From the NCBI GenBank assembly GCA_039830025.1, contig CP140040.1:186001-250000 (forward strand): a stretch of DNA of 64,000 nt, given 5' to 3'. Below, piece after piece: positions 10,435 through 19,435 of the stretch. Each line of letters opens with the position of its first letter. Positions within the stretch are counted from its first letter, which is position 1. Under the pieces are notes generated by a model, which worked only from the letters and a program-made list of their open reading frames with translations, made no database searches and was not told the origin of the DNA. The stretch is from Buchnera aphidicola (Kaburagia rhusicola ensigallis). GTDB lineage: Bacteria > Pseudomonadota > Gammaproteobacteria > Enterobacterales > Enterobacteriaceae. A program made the translations under genes and the position numbers.

Positions 10435-11034
10435 TTATTTTTCGCTATATGTATTTTTTAAATACTGTTTCACTCCGTCTGAAGTAGGTTTCATTCCGTG
10501 ACTTCCCGGTATCCAATTAGCTGGACAAACTTCTCCATATGTTTCGTTAAAATTTAGTGCATCTATCATTCTTATCATATCTGAAATGTTTCTTCCGAAT
10601 GGTAAATCATTTATTACTTGATGGCGAATTATTCCTTGTTTATCAATGAGAAAAGATGCTCTTAGTGCAACACCTAATGTTGGATGTTCAACATTATATA
10701 ATTTTTGTATTTCTCTTTTTATATCAGATATTATTATATATTTTATTTGCCCGATACCGCCCTGATTTAGACTAGTTTGACGCCAAGCTTTATGTACATA
10801 TATTGAATCAATAGATACTCCTATAACTTCTGTATCTCTTTTTGTAAATTCAGGAAGAGACTTGTCAAATGCTATAATCTCTGAAGGACATACAAATGTA
10901 AAATCCATTGGCCAAAAAAATAGCACTGTGGTTTTTCCATTAATATGGTTTTTAAAATTAAAGTAATCTACAATATCATTGTTATTTAAAATAGCAGGTG
11001 CAGTAAAATCGGGAGCTTGTTGTGTTATTAACAT
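10435..11034 (-). CDS. ahpC: 2-Cys peroxiredoxin (alkyl hydroperoxide reductase C type)
   Basis: Thiol peroxidase that removes hydrogen peroxide and organic peroxides. The 199-residue product has the peroxidatic cysteine C49 (DFTFVCPSE) and the resolving cysteine C170 (GEVCPANW), the pattern of a typical dimeric 2-Cys enzyme. A GGIG motif and a C-terminal tail reaching past the resolving Cys make it look more like the Prx1/Tsa subgroup than E. coli AhpC (187 residues). No ahpF partner is in this window, so the reductant is unknown here. The gene is monocistronic with its own likely promoter and a 5'-leader hairpin upstream. Function is confident; the symbol follows usage in Buchnera. Confidence 0.93.
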   Translation of the reverse strand: MLITQQAPDFTAPAILNNNDIVDYFNFKNHINGKTTVLFFWPMDFTFVCPSEIIAFDKSLPEFTKRDTEVIGVSIDSIYVHKAWRQTSLNQGGIGQIKYIIISDIKREIQKLYNVEHPTLGVALRASFLIDKQGIIRHQVINDLPFGRNISDMIRMIDALNFNETYGEVCPANWIPGSHGMKPTSDGVKQYLKNTYSEK

Positions 11035-11056
11035 GTTTATTTCCTTGATTGATTGG

Positions 11057-11075
11057 TATACTTTTTTTAAGTATA
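11057..11075 (-). promoter_or_regulatory. Hairpin in the ahpC 5' leader
   Basis: In the ahpC mRNA sense, TATACTT and AAGTATA form a 7-bp stem around a five-A loop. It ends 22 bases before the ATG and lies downstream of the predicted transcription start. It could stabilise the mRNA or affect ribosome access. In DNA this AT-rich, short inverted repeats also arise by chance. Confidence 0.35.
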
Positions 11076-11094
11076 AGGTATTTCATTTTAAAAT

Positions 11095-11122
11095 ATTGTA
11101 TTTTGTAAAAAATTTTTGTAAA
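11095..11122 (-). promoter_or_regulatory. Likely sigma-70 promoter of ahpC
   Basis: On the minus strand TTTACA (11117-11122) and TACAAT (11095-11100) are separated by 16 bases. Each differs from the sigma-70 consensus at one position. The site is about 60 bases upstream of the ahpC ATG, a normal distance. No OxyR operator is visible. Confidence 0.5.
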
Positions 11123-11253
11123 CAGTTTTTAATGTTTTAGTTTTGTATTTTATTTTGAATATTTTTAGATAAATGAAATAGTATAATATAGAAATACAGT
11201 GCATAATGTTATTATGGTAATGGTATTTTTAAAATTTAAGTTTTGATATTTTT

Positions 11254-11921
11254 ATGAGTAATTGTATCATGAATTGGAAAGATGTATTAAAAGAAGAAAA
11301 AAAAAATTATATTTTGTTAGTATCATTAAAAATCTTGCTAACATTAGAAAAACTAAAATAGTATATCCTCCTAAACATGAGGTATTTAATGCTTTTGCAT
11401 TAACAAATTTTTCTAATATAAAAGTAGTTATTATTGGTCAAGATCCGTATTTTAGAAAAGGTCAAGCGCATGGATTAGCGTTTTCCGTGCGAAAACACGT
11501 TAAAATCCCCCCCTCTTTAGTTAATATACACAAAGAATTAGTTAACGATATAGGTAAAAATTTTTTATTTCAAAACGGATGTCTCAAAAATTGGGCTCGT
11601 CAAGGTGTATTTTTATTAAATTCTGTTTTAACAGTAGAATCGAACAAACCTGGTTCTCATTTTAAATTAGGATGGGAAAATTTTACTAATAAAGTGATAA
11701 AAATTATTAGCGATTATCACACAGGAGTTATTTTTTTGTTATGGGGATCATATGCTAAAAAAAAAATGGAGCATATTTGCATTCGTAAACATCATATTTT
11801 GTTGGCATCGCATCCATCACCGTTATCATCTTATCACGGTTTTTTTGGATGCCGCCATTTTTCAAAGACAAATGTTTTATTAAAAAAACAGAATAAAACT
11901 CCAATTAATTGGTTTATATGA
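11254..11921 (+). CDS. ung: Uracil-DNA glycosylase, frame interrupted at a poly(A) tract
   Basis: Family-1 uracil-DNA glycosylase, which excises uracil arising from cytosine deamination. The N-terminus (ATG at 11254; NWKDVLKEEKK, compare E. coli TWHDVLAEEKQQ) is in one frame. The rest (LYFVSIIKN onward) is in the -1 frame, with the change inside ten A residues at 11297-11306. One extra A restores a continuous 222-residue protein (E. coli 229) with no alignment gap. Without it, the second frame has no ATG, only a TTG at 11262 in a non-homologous lead-in. Catalytic residues are present: Asp in GQDPYF, Asn in LLNSVLTV and His in HPSPLS. The usual GQDPYH motif has Phe for His. It is either slippage-rescued, a fresh pseudogene, or a sequencing error. 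Confidence 0.85.
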
Positions 11922-12007
11922 CTGATATTATGTTATGTATTTATAATATGATGTTATATATCATGTATTTTTAAAAAATATAATGTTTTTATTTTGATAT
12001 CTTTATT

Positions 12008-12577
12008 TTAAATATTATTTTTCTCTTTGTGTATTTTTACTGTGGCTTTTCGTATTATCTCTCCTTGACATATATAACCGTCTTTAATAACTGATGAAAC
12101 ATAATAAGTATGAATATCATCTAATTTTTCGTTGGATTCGGTTTGATGCAATAATGCATTAAATTTTATGTGTTTTTGATTTTCTATAGTTAAATCAAAT
12201 TTTTGAATTGTATCTAATAGTAATTTCAGTGTTAATGTGATTCCTTCTATTATTTTATTATGTTTAATATTAAGTTTATATGCAGTGTTTTTTATATTTT
12301 TTAAATTATCTAATATTGGAATAAAATTAATGCAAAAATATTGAAATTGCATTTTTTTTATTTCTTTTATCTTATTGTAAGTATTTTTTTTTATATTTTC
12401 GATTTCAGCTTGTTCTCGTAATTTAATATTTATGATGTTTTTTTTAATTTTAAGTATTTTTTGGTTCAATTCATTTTCATCTTCAATAGTATTATTTCTA
12501 TTTTCATTAGCTTCTTTTTTTTTGACATCTATATTATTATTTTTTATAAAATCTAAATCTTTATTTTTATTGTTCAT
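12008..12577 (-). CDS. grpE: GrpE nucleotide exchange factor for DnaK
   Basis: Homodimeric co-chaperone that releases ADP from DnaK. The 189 residues compare with 197 in E. coli. A charged, Asn/Lys-rich N-terminal region (1-45) leads into a long coiled-coil helix with the family pattern REQAEIENIKKNTYNKIKE, then the four-helix dimer region (FCINFIPILDNLK), and a C-terminal beta domain ending in VIKDGYICQGEIIRKATVKI, where the family signature G-Y-x-x-x-x-x-I-R-P/K-A-x-V is recognisable. It is convergent with ung and divergent from nadK. No sigma-32 promoter is evident upstream. Lysine replaces many acidic positions, as expected from AT pressure. Confidence 0.93.
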   Translation of the reverse strand: MNNKNKDLDFIKNNNIDVKKKEANENRNNTIEDENELNQKILKIKKNIINIKLREQAEIENIKKNTYNKIKEIKKMQFQYFCINFIPILDNLKNIKNTAYKLNIKHNKIIEGITLTLKLLLDTIQKFDLTIENQKHIKFNALLHQTESNEKLDDIHTYYVSSVIKDGYICQGEIIRKATVKIHKEKNNI

Positions 12578-12700
12578 AAAATTTTTCTCTACATTTGTTT
12601 GAAAGATTCCATATTTATTAAGTATGGAGAATCATAATAAATTATTCAATATTATGTATTAAATAATAATTTATAATTGCATTATAAAGGAACCAATTTC

Positions 12701-13570
12701 GTGAAACAATTTTTTTATTGTATTGGAATAGTAGGTTATCCTCGTCATTTTAGTGCGTTTTCTACACACAAAATGTTGTATAATTGGTTAAAAAAAAAAG
12801 AATACAATGTTATTGTTGAAGATAAAGTAGCTAGTAAATTAGGTTTAGAAGGAATAGATGCAGATTCATTACCTAATATTGGTAAACAGTGCGATTTAGT
12901 AATAGTGGTAGGCGGAGACGGAAACATGTTGCATGCAGCTCGTATATTGTCTGCTTATAAGATAAAAATTATTGGTATTAATAGAGGAAATTTGGGTTTT
13001 TTAACTGATTTGAATCCTAACACTGCATTAAAGCAGTTGTTATGCGTATTGTCCGGAGAATATATTCAAGAACGTCGTTTTTTATTAGAAGTGAAAATTA
13101 TTAAAAAAAATGGATTGTTTTCGATAAGTAAAGCTATAAATGAGATAGTATTACATGCTGAACACGTAGCTCGTATGATAAATTTTGAAGTATATATTAA
13201 TAATGACTTAGCTTTCTCTCAACGTTCTGATGGTTTAATTATTTCAACTCCTACAGGATCTACTGGGTATTCATTGTCAGCTGGAGGCCCTATTTTAGCT
13301 GCTTCATTAGATGCAATTGTATTAGTACCTATGTTTCCTCATACTTTGTCTTCTCGTCCTTTAGTAATAAATAGCACTAGTACAGTTTGTCTAAAATTTA
13401 TGGAAACTGTATCAGAATTAAGAATTAGTTGTGATAGTCAAATAGTATTATCAGTAGAAGAACATGACATTGTTTTGATTCAAAAAAGTAATGATTTTTT
13501 ATTTTTAATACATCCTAAAAACTACAGTTATTTCGAAACCTTAAGTTCTAAGTTACATTGGTCTAGATAA
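12701..13570 (+). CDS. nadK: NAD kinase
   Basis: Phosphorylates NAD to NADP using ATP. The product has 289 residues from the GTG at 12701 (E. coli 292). The diagnostic GGDGN motif ([10 protein letters not shown]), the NEVVLH-like stretch (INEIVLHAE) and the glycine-rich substrate site ([22 protein letters not shown]) are all present. I prefer the GTG because it is preceded by AAGGA with proper spacing and aligns with the E. coli N-terminus ([10 protein letters not shown]); a TTG at 12677 in the same frame would only add unrelated residues. It is a single gene between grpE and ssrA. Confidence 0.95.
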   Translation: MKQFFYCIGIVGYPRHFSAFSTHKMLYNWLKKKEYNVIVEDKVASKLGLEGIDADSLPNIGKQCDLVIVVGGDGNMLHAARILSAYKIKIIGINRGNLGFLTDLNPNTALKQLLCVLSGEYIQERRFLLEVKIIKKNGLFSISKAINEIVLHAEHVARMINFEVYINNDLAFSQRSDGLIISTPTGSTGYSLSAGGPILAASLDAIVLVPMFPHTLSSRPLVINSTSTVCLKFMETVSELRISCDSQIVLSVEEHDIVLIQKSNDFLFLIHPKNYSYFETLSSKLHWSR

Positions 13571-13744
13571 TAGTAATTAATGCAATATATCAAATATTTT
13601 TTAGTGTGAATTATAACATTATTTTTTAGAAGAACATGATATTTTGTGTAGTAAACATATACATAAAAGTTTTAATGTGTATTATTAACTTTTTGATCGA
13701 ATAATATTAATTTGCGTATTTAAGATAAGATATTTTAGTATTTA

Positions 13745-14097
13745 TGGAGCTGGCGGGATTCGAACCCGCGTCCAAAATCTTTACGACTTCAGTACTACAT
13801 GCTTAGTCTATTATATTTAATCAATCTATAAACGTATAGACACATTATAAATTTTTTCTTATTATATTTTTAACGACTAAAATTTATAAGTATAATTTTA
13901 ATGCGCGATCTCTTATTTTTTGATCCTGTTCTCTTTCTAAGAGAAAAAAGAATTAGGAAGCTTTAGTTTAACTTATTAAGCTGCTAAAGCGTAGTTGTTA
14001 TTTTTTGCTACTATATTTTACGGCTTTTATCGAGGCAAACCGTTCCTCGGCATGCACTTTAGTTTTCAATAATTTTGTCGAATCCAAAATCAGCCCC
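13745..14097 (-). ncRNA. ssrA: tmRNA (ssrA)
   Basis: Transfer-messenger RNA that frees stalled ribosomes and adds a degradation tag. The 5' end (GGGGCTGATTTTGGATTCGAC from 14097) and the 3' tRNA-like arm (T arm GGGTTCGAATCCC, acceptor CAGCTCC plus discriminator A at 13745) match enterobacterial tmRNA and pair to form the acceptor stem. The conserved GCATGC and AAGCATGTAGTAC segments are also present. The tag frame lies at 13976-14008. The 3' CCA is not encoded: the base after the discriminator is T. In E. coli the CCA is genomic, so here it must be added by nucleotidyltransferase. Ends are assigned by homology. Confidence 0.96.
13976..14008 (-). other. tmRNA proteolysis-tag reading frame
   Basis: Within ssrA the resume codon GCA starts a frame encoding A-K-N-N-N-Y-A-L-A-A followed by TAA. 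E. coli has ANDENYALAA. The last residues YALAA, which bind ClpX/ClpA and SspB-type adaptors, are unchanged. The central part has shifted to Lys/Asn through AT-biased mutation. The upstream TAGTA before the GCA corresponds to the E. coli TAGTC positioning element. Confidence 0.93.
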
Positions 14098-14221
14098 TTT
14101 TATTAATTGTATAATAAAAAACAATTATAATCTAGTAATAAATTGTATAAGAATTTTATGTATAATTTATAAATTATACAATTTTAATAATAATTTTAAA
14201 AGTTATGTAGGAAAAGTTAAT

Positions 14222-14569
14222 ATGAGCACTATTAATATAATTAAAGATCAAATTAAAAAGAATCCTGTATTAATTTATATGAAAGGATCACCTGATTCAC
14301 CTAGTTGTGGTTTTTCTGCTCAAGCTGTTCAAGCATTGCTATCATGCGGTAAAAAATTTGCATATGTTGATATTCTTGAATATCCAGATATTCGAACTGA
14401 GTTGCCAAAGTATGCTAATTGGCCAACTTTTCCGCAATTATGGATCAATGGAAACCTTGTAGGGGGTTGCAATATTATTTTAGAATTGTTTGAAACTGGT
14501 AAATTACAAAATTTAGTCGCAAAGGCTTTTGATAACATTGCAGTGCCTAATAATATATCTAAAGTTTAG
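14222..14569 (+). CDS. grxD: Monothiol glutaredoxin 4
   Basis: CGFS-type monothiol glutaredoxin that carries and transfers [2Fe-2S] clusters with glutathione. The 115 residues equal E. coli GrxD. Visible motifs are KGSPDSPSCGFS (active Cys), the cis-Pro region NWPTFPQLW and the GSH-binding VGGCNI. The start at 14222 has AGGAAA eight bases upstream and aligns with the E. coli Met. The same frame extends upstream to 14075, but that part overlaps the tmRNA and is unrelated. It is likely to act with ErpA (at 40 kb) in iron-sulfur assembly. Confidence 0.95.
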   Translation: MSTINIIKDQIKKNPVLIYMKGSPDSPSCGFSAQAVQALLSCGKKFAYVDILEYPDIRTELPKYANWPTFPQLWINGNLVGGCNIILELFETGKLQNLVAKAFDNIAVPNNISKV

Positions 14570-14645
14570 TTTTTTTGAAATTTTTAACAATGTTTATATG
14601 AGAAATAATTAAATAATAATTTAGTACTTTTAAAGAAAATATATG

Positions 14646-15287
14646 TTATTGTTCATTATTGGGTGGCCATCCACCCAATTTTTTCCAACGATTAACTATT
14701 TCACAAAAAAGATTAGCCGTTTTTTTTGCATCGTATATAGCCGAATGTGCTTGATTATTGTCAAATTTTAATCCAATAGCTTTACATGCTTTGGCTAAGA
14801 CCGTTTGTCCTACAGCTAAACCACTTAATGTAGCTGTATCGAAAACGGAAAATAAATGGAACGGATTATTTTGTATGTTATTTCTTTCAATAGCAGCCAT
14901 GAGAAAGCTATAATCAAATATCGCATTGTGAGCGACAATAATTCCTTTTTTGCATTTATTTTTTTTAATTCCTGCATTAATTAATTGAAACATAGAATTT
15001 AATGCTTTACACTCATTAATAGCATTTCGTAATGGATTGAATGGATCAATTTTATTGAATGCAATGGCATTAGGATCAATTATTGATCCTATAAAAGGCT
15101 TGATATGATAATGTAAAAAGTTCTCTTGTTTTATAAACCCTGATGAATTCATTTTTAATGTAATAGCGGCAATTTCTAATAACGCATTAGTTTTTGAGTT
15201 AAACCCAGAAGTTTCAATATCTATTATTACAGGATAAAAAGTTCGAAAACGTTTATTTAAAAAACATTGTTGTTTAATTTTGTACAT
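14646..15287 (-). CDS. rnt: Ribonuclease T
   Basis: Dimeric DEDD-family 3'-5' exonuclease that trims 3' ends of tRNA and other stable RNAs and removes the CCA terminal A during end turnover. It has 213 residues (E. coli 215). The Exo motifs are [10 protein letters not shown] (first Asp and Glu), [10 protein letters not shown] (second Asp) and [13 protein letters not shown] (DEDDh His and last Asp). The basic RNA-binding patches typical of RNase T are plausible but not checked. It is convergent with grxD, as in E. coli where the two are neighbours. Its presence is relevant because the tmRNA here lacks an encoded CCA. Confidence 0.95.
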   Translation of the reverse strand: MYKIKQQCFLNKRFRTFYPVIIDIETSGFNSKTNALLEIAAITLKMNSSGFIKQENFLHYHIKPFIGSIIDPNAIAFNKIDPFNPLRNAINECKALNSMFQLINAGIKKNKCKKGIIVAHNAIFDYSFLMAAIERNNIQNNPFHLFSVFDTATLSGLAVGQTVLAKACKAIGLKFDNNQAHSAIYDAKKTANLFCEIVNRWKKLGGWPPNNEQ

Positions 15288-15505
15288 TAGCTGTCCAGTT
15301 TATATTAAAATGTATTTAATTCTTTTCTTGTTTACTGTACAATATCAATTTAAGAGCGTTTTTGTGAAAATTATTAGATAATATAATTTATAATTTTAAT
15401 GCTATATGATTGATATAGAATTATATTTTTTCGCAATAACGTCATAAGTTTTTAAGATGTAACTGTAGTCAAATAATATATATTAAGGTTTGTAGGATTA
15501 TAAAA

Positions 15506-16117
15506 ATGAAATATACTTTACCTGCTTTGTCTTATGCTTATAATAGTTTGGAACCGTATTTAGATGAAAAAACGATGAGAATTCATCATATTAAACATCA
15601 TCAAGCATATGTTAATAATACAAATGATATACTATATAATAGTAATTTCATAAATTTATCTATTGATATTTTAATTTCTCAATTAGATATTATAGACGTT
15701 AGTAATAAAATAAAGTTACAAAATAATGCAGGCGGACATGCAAATCATAGCTTATTTTGGACTATTTTAAAACTTGGAACAGTTTTAGAAGGTGATTTAA
15801 AGATTGCTATTAAAGATAATTTTGGTTCTATAACTAATTTTAAAGAAGAATTTGAAAGAATAGCTATAAATCATTTTGGTTCTGGTTGGGTTTGGTTAGT
15901 AAAAAACAATGAGAAATTATCTATTGTTACTACTGTTAATCAAAATAATCCATTAATGGGACAAAATATATCGGGAGTATCAGGATTTCCTATTTTATGT
16001 TTAGATATTTGGGAACATGCTTATTATCTAAAATATCAAAATAGACGTATGGATTATATACGCGCTTTTTGGAACGTAATAAATTGGGATGAAGCGAGTA
16101 AGAGATTTAATAGATAA
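15506..16117 (+). CDS. sodA: Manganese superoxide dismutase
   Basis: Converts superoxide to hydrogen peroxide and oxygen. The 203 residues match the Mn/Fe family. Metal ligands are H27 (IHHIKHH), the His of NHSLFW, and Asp and His of [15 protein letters not shown]. The Gln in VNQNNPLMG is in the position typical of manganese rather than iron enzymes, and GGHANHS is also the Mn-type pattern. No secretion signal, so cytosolic. It stands alone. AGGATT about 8 bases before the ATG serves as ribosome site. The peroxide it makes would be handled by AhpC at 10.4 kb. Confidence 0.96.
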   Translation: MKYTLPALSYAYNSLEPYLDEKTMRIHHIKHHQAYVNNTNDILYNSNFINLSIDILISQLDIIDVSNKIKLQNNAGGHANHSLFWTILKLGTVLEGDLKIAIKDNFGSITNFKEEFERIAINHFGSGWVWLVKNNEKLSIVTTVNQNNPLMGQNISGVSGFPILCLDIWEHAYYLKYQNRRMDYIRAFWNVINWDEASKRFNR

Positions 16118-16261
16118 TTAGCGCTTAATTTTTTAAAAAAAATTTTCATATAACCGTGATATAAACGTTTTCACATATTAATATTTGTGAGTATAAATTT
16201 TCCAATATAATCAAAATTATTTTATTAAATCGTTTTCTAATTGTAGTATCATGAGATAAAT

Positions 16262-16846
16262 TTGACAAATATTAAATTGATAGTTGGATTAGCCAATCCA
16301 ATCGTCGCATATGATAAAACTAGACATAATGTGGGTTCTTGGTTTATTCAGACTCTAGCTCGTTATCACAATCAAACTTTAAAAGAAAATAAGAAGTTTT
16401 TGGGATATACTGGGTCTTTTTTTTATGTCAATTTTAAAGTGCGTTTATTTATACCAAACGTGTTTATGAATTTAAGTGGAAAATCTATTTTTATTATTTC
16501 TAAGTTCTATCGAATCGCATTAGATGAAATTTTGATTATTCATGATGAATTAGATTTAAATCCTGGATGTATTAAATTAAAGTTGGGTTGCGGGCATAAT
16601 GGGCATAATGGAATAAGAAATATTATTAGCGTATGGGCAAAAAAAAATAATTTTTTAAGAATGCAAATTGGAATTGGTCGTCCTGAAAGATCCAGATCAG
16701 TAGCTGATTTTGTGCTGTCTCGGCCAACATTAGAAGAAAAATGTTTAATTGAAAAGTCTATATTTAATGCAATATATGTTACTAATTTGTTAATACAAGA
16801 GAAAAATGTAAAAATAGTACAAGAGATATTAAAACATAAATGTTAA
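16262..16846 (+). CDS. pth: Peptidyl-tRNA hydrolase
   Basis: Cleaves the ester bond of peptidyl-tRNA released from ribosomes. It has 194 residues, the same as E. coli. The catalytic His is H22 (TRHNVGSWF). FMNLSG, HDELDL and the GHNGIRNI substrate-binding region are present. The start appears to be TTG at 16262: in this frame a stop lies at 16244-16246 and no ATG follows before the conserved KLIVGLANP. The ribosome site (GAGA) is weak, so translation may be inefficient. It is followed 79 bases later by ychF, the same pair as in E. coli. Confidence 0.93.
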   Translation: MTNIKLIVGLANPIVAYDKTRHNVGSWFIQTLARYHNQTLKENKKFLGYTGSFFYVNFKVRLFIPNVFMNLSGKSIFIISKFYRIALDEILIIHDELDLNPGCIKLKLGCGHNGHNGIRNIISVWAKKNNFLRMQIGIGRPERSRSVADFVLSRPTLEEKCLIEKSIFNAIYVTNLLIQEKNVKIVQEILKHKC

Positions 16847-16925
16847 ACAAATTATTTTAAATATTTAAAGCATAAATCTTAAAATTTAATATTTTATTTT
16901 TAACATAGATAAGGTAAGTATCATT

Positions 16926-18014
16926 ATGAGTTTTAAATGTGGACTAGTAGGATTACCTAATGTTGGCAAATCAACTATATTTAATAATTTAACAAATTCA
17001 ACAGTATCAGCAGATAATTTTCCATTTTGTACTATTAAGCCTAATATTGGAAGGATTACAGTTTCTGACAGTCGTTTAAATGTTATTTCTAAGTTAGTCA
17101 ATTCTAACCGTATTATTCCAACTTACATAGAATTAGTAGATATAGCTGGATTAGTAAAGGGCGCTTATAAAGGGGAAGGATTGGGTAATAAATTCTTGAA
17201 TTGCATCAGACAAACAGATTTAGTTATTCATGTAGTACGTGGATTTAAAAATAATGAAATTGTCCACATACATGGTCAAGTAAACCCTATTGAAGATATT
17301 GAGATAATTAATTTAGAATTAATATTATCTGATCTTGAAATTTGTAAAAATAGAATAAAAAAACTTCAAAAAAGTCATTTATTAAATAAAAATACGTTAG
17401 ATATGGAAATTGAAATATTATATCGTTGTTTGGACTTTTTAAAAAAAAATAAATTCTTAAAATTATTGAATTTAACTCAAGAAGAAATAAACGTAATTAG
17501 TTATTTAAAATTTATTACGTTAAAACCAATGATGTATATTGTTAATATGAGTAAAAATGCTAATAATAATGCATGTCTTAAAAAAGTTTATGAATTATCC
17601 AAACAAGACAATTCTAACGTATTGTTGGTTTATATGGATGTGATAAATAATAATTATATTCGAAATAGCGAAAAAAAAATTTTAAATAGTTGCGAGTTAA
17701 ATTTAGATGAATCAGGATTAAGTGCTATTCCTAATTCTGGATATGCATTGTTAAACTTAAAAACTTTTTTTACTGTTGGAAAAAAAGAAGTGCGTGCATG
17801 GACTACTACAAGTGATATTGAAATTTATAAATCAGTAAAATGTATTCATACGGATTTAAGTAAAGGTTTTATTCGAGCTCAAGTTATTGCATATTCTGAT
17901 TTTATTAAATATGAAGGAGAAAAAAATGTTAAAAAATTTGGAAAAATGAGAATGGAAGGAAAAAATTATTATATAAATGATGGAGATATCATTAATGTTC
18001 TATACAAAGTATAA
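16926..18014 (+). CDS. ychF: YchF/EngD ribosome-binding ATPase
   Basis: Obg-family P-loop protein that prefers ATP and binds ribosomes. It has 362 residues (E. coli 363). G1 is GLPNVGKSTIFNNLT, the switch II region is LVDIAGLVKGAYKGEGLGN, and the position of the GTP-specifying NKxD has the altered NMSKN that allows ATP use. A coiled-coil insertion (about 130-200) and a C-terminal TGS domain (AWTTTSDIEIYKSVKCIHTDLSKGF in part) complete the fold. It forms a likely operon with pth. Regulation is not apparent from sequence. Confidence 0.95.
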   Translation: MSFKCGLVGLPNVGKSTIFNNLTNSTVSADNFPFCTIKPNIGRITVSDSRLNVISKLVNSNRIIPTYIELVDIAGLVKGAYKGEGLGNKFLNCIRQTDLVIHVVRGFKNNEIVHIHGQVNPIEDIEIINLELILSDLEICKNRIKKLQKSHLLNKNTLDMEIEILYRCLDFLKKNKFLKLLNLTQEEINVISYLKFITLKPMMYIVNMSKNANNNACLKKVYELSKQDNSNVLLVYMDVINNNYIRNSEKKILNSCELNLDESGLSAIPNSGYALLNLKTFFTVGKKEVRAWTTTSDIEIYKSVKCIHTDLSKGFIRAQVIAYSDFIKYEGEKNVKKFGKMRMEGKNYYINDGDIINVLYKV

Positions 18015-18095
18015 AAATACATTATTATTTCCAGCAACAAGTATTTTAAAAATAGTTTTAAAAAAAATTAATAGAGTTTTATGCTCATTATTTTT

Positions 18096-18132
18096 TTTGT
18101 ATATAGAGAAAAATTGTATCTCTATATACAAA
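18096..18132. terminator. 14-bp perfect hairpin between ychF and thrC
   Basis: TTTGTATATAGAGA (18096-18109) and its exact complement (18119-18132) enclose a 9-base loop, between the stop codons of the convergent ychF and thrC genes. It is the longest perfect stem I found in the window. On the plus strand the T-run precedes the stem rather than following it, so it is not a textbook intrinsic terminator in either direction. It may block exonucleases or end transcription from both sides. Confidence 0.6.
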
Positions 18133-18139
18133 TAATATT

Positions 18140-19432
18140 TTATTGTTGTAATAAAAAGTTTTTTAATATAGGAAAGTTAGGATGAATATTATGTGATAAT
18201 AAAGGTAATTTAATTCTATTTTCTAACTCTATAGGTAAAGATAAAGTTATATTTAATATTTGTTCTACAGTATTTTTAAACTTAGATGGATGAGCAGTAC
18301 CTAAAAATAAACCAAATTCGTTTTCTTTTATTTTATTTTTTAATAAGTGATATGCTATTGCTGCGTGTGGTTCTGAAATGTAACCTTTCTCTTTAAGTTC
18401 TCTCAAACTTTTTTTTGTTAATAGGTCAGATACACTACCAAATCCAAGTTTTTTTAAGGACCATGATTTTCTTTTATATAGTTCTTCTACTCTTGGCCAA
18501 TTGTTTGGTTGGCTTATATCCATAGCGTTAGATATAGTTGATATAGTATTTTTAGGTGACCATCTACCTGTATTAAGAAATCTTGGTACTGTATCATTAG
18601 AATTTGTAGCAGCTATAAAATATTTTATAGAAAGTCCTAAAGATTTGGCTAATAATCCAGCAGTGATATTACCGAAATTTCCGCATGGTACAGATATAAC
18701 TAGATTTTTCTTTTGTTCATCAGTTATTAAAGAAAATGCTTCAAAATAATAACATATTTGTGCGAATAATCTACTGATATTAATTGAATTTGCAGAATTA
18801 AGCCCTATTAATTTTTTTAGTTCATAGTCTTGAAAAGCTTGTTTAACTAAGTTTTGGCATTCGTCGAAACTACCATTAACTGAAATAGCTGTTATATTTT
18901 CTCCTAACGTGCAAAATAGTTTTTCTTGTAATTCACTGATCTTTCCTTTAGGATAAAGAATTATAACTCTAACATTTTTCATTTTATAAAATGCGTGAGC
19001 AACTGCTGCTCCTGTATCTCCAGATGTAGCAGTTAAAATAGTTATAATGTCGTTTTTATTGTGGTTTAGAAAAGAAATAACTTGAGCCATAAATCTTGCT
19101 CCAAAATCTTTAAAAGCAAGTGTAGGTCCATGAAATAGTTCAAAGCAAGCTATGTTTTCTGTAATTGGTACCATAATTGGAGTGATGCAGGAAAACGCTG
19201 CGTTAATTTGTTCTGATAACTCTGATTTATCAATTTCATTTCCTATGATAATAGAAAGTATTTCACTGCTTCGTTGAAGAAAATTCATTTCTAGTAATTC
19301 TGAAAGTTTATTTTTGGAGATTATCGGTAGTTCTTTTGGAAAAAATAACCCTTGATTTTTTCCTAATCCAAGTTTTACAGCCTCTGAAAAGTTAACTTCT
19401 TCTCTTATGTGTTTGATATTATAAAGTTTCAT
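18140..19432 (-). CDS. thrC: Threonine synthase
   Basis: PLP enzyme that converts O-phosphohomoserine to threonine, the last step of threonine synthesis, a host-essential amino acid. The 430 residues compare with 428 in E. coli. The PLP lysine is K108 (TLAFKDFGARF). The phosphate-binding loop (ATSGDTGAAVAHAF) and the N-terminal YNIKHIREEVNFSEAVKLGLGKN block are typical. It is last in thrA-thrB-thrC and starts 3 bases after thrB stops. The 14-bp hairpin lies 8 bases beyond its stop codon. Confidence 0.96.
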   Translation of the reverse strand: MKLYNIKHIREEVNFSEAVKLGLGKNQGLFFPKELPIISKNKLSELLEMNFLQRSSEILSIIIGNEIDKSELSEQINAAFSCITPIMVPITENIACFELFHGPTLAFKDFGARFMAQVISFLNHNKNDIITILTATSGDTGAAVAHAFYKMKNVRVIILYPKGKISELQEKLFCTLGENITAISVNGSFDECQNLVKQAFQDYELKKLIGLNSANSINISRLFAQICYYFEAFSLITDEQKKNLVISVPCGNFGNITAGLLAKSLGLSIKYFIAATNSNDTVPRFLNTGRWSPKNTISTISNAMDISQPNNWPRVEELYKRKSWSLKKLGFGSVSDLLTKKSLRELKEKGYISEPHAAIAYHLLKNKIKENEFGLFLGTAHPSKFKNTVEQILNITLSLPIELENRIKLPLLSHNIHPNFPILKNFLLQQ

Positions 19433-19435
19433 GCA

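Noticed and set aside
14075-14221. In-frame N-terminal extension of grxD
   Set aside because: It overlaps the tmRNA 5' end, has no similarity to glutaredoxins, and the ATG at 14222 has a proper ribosome site.
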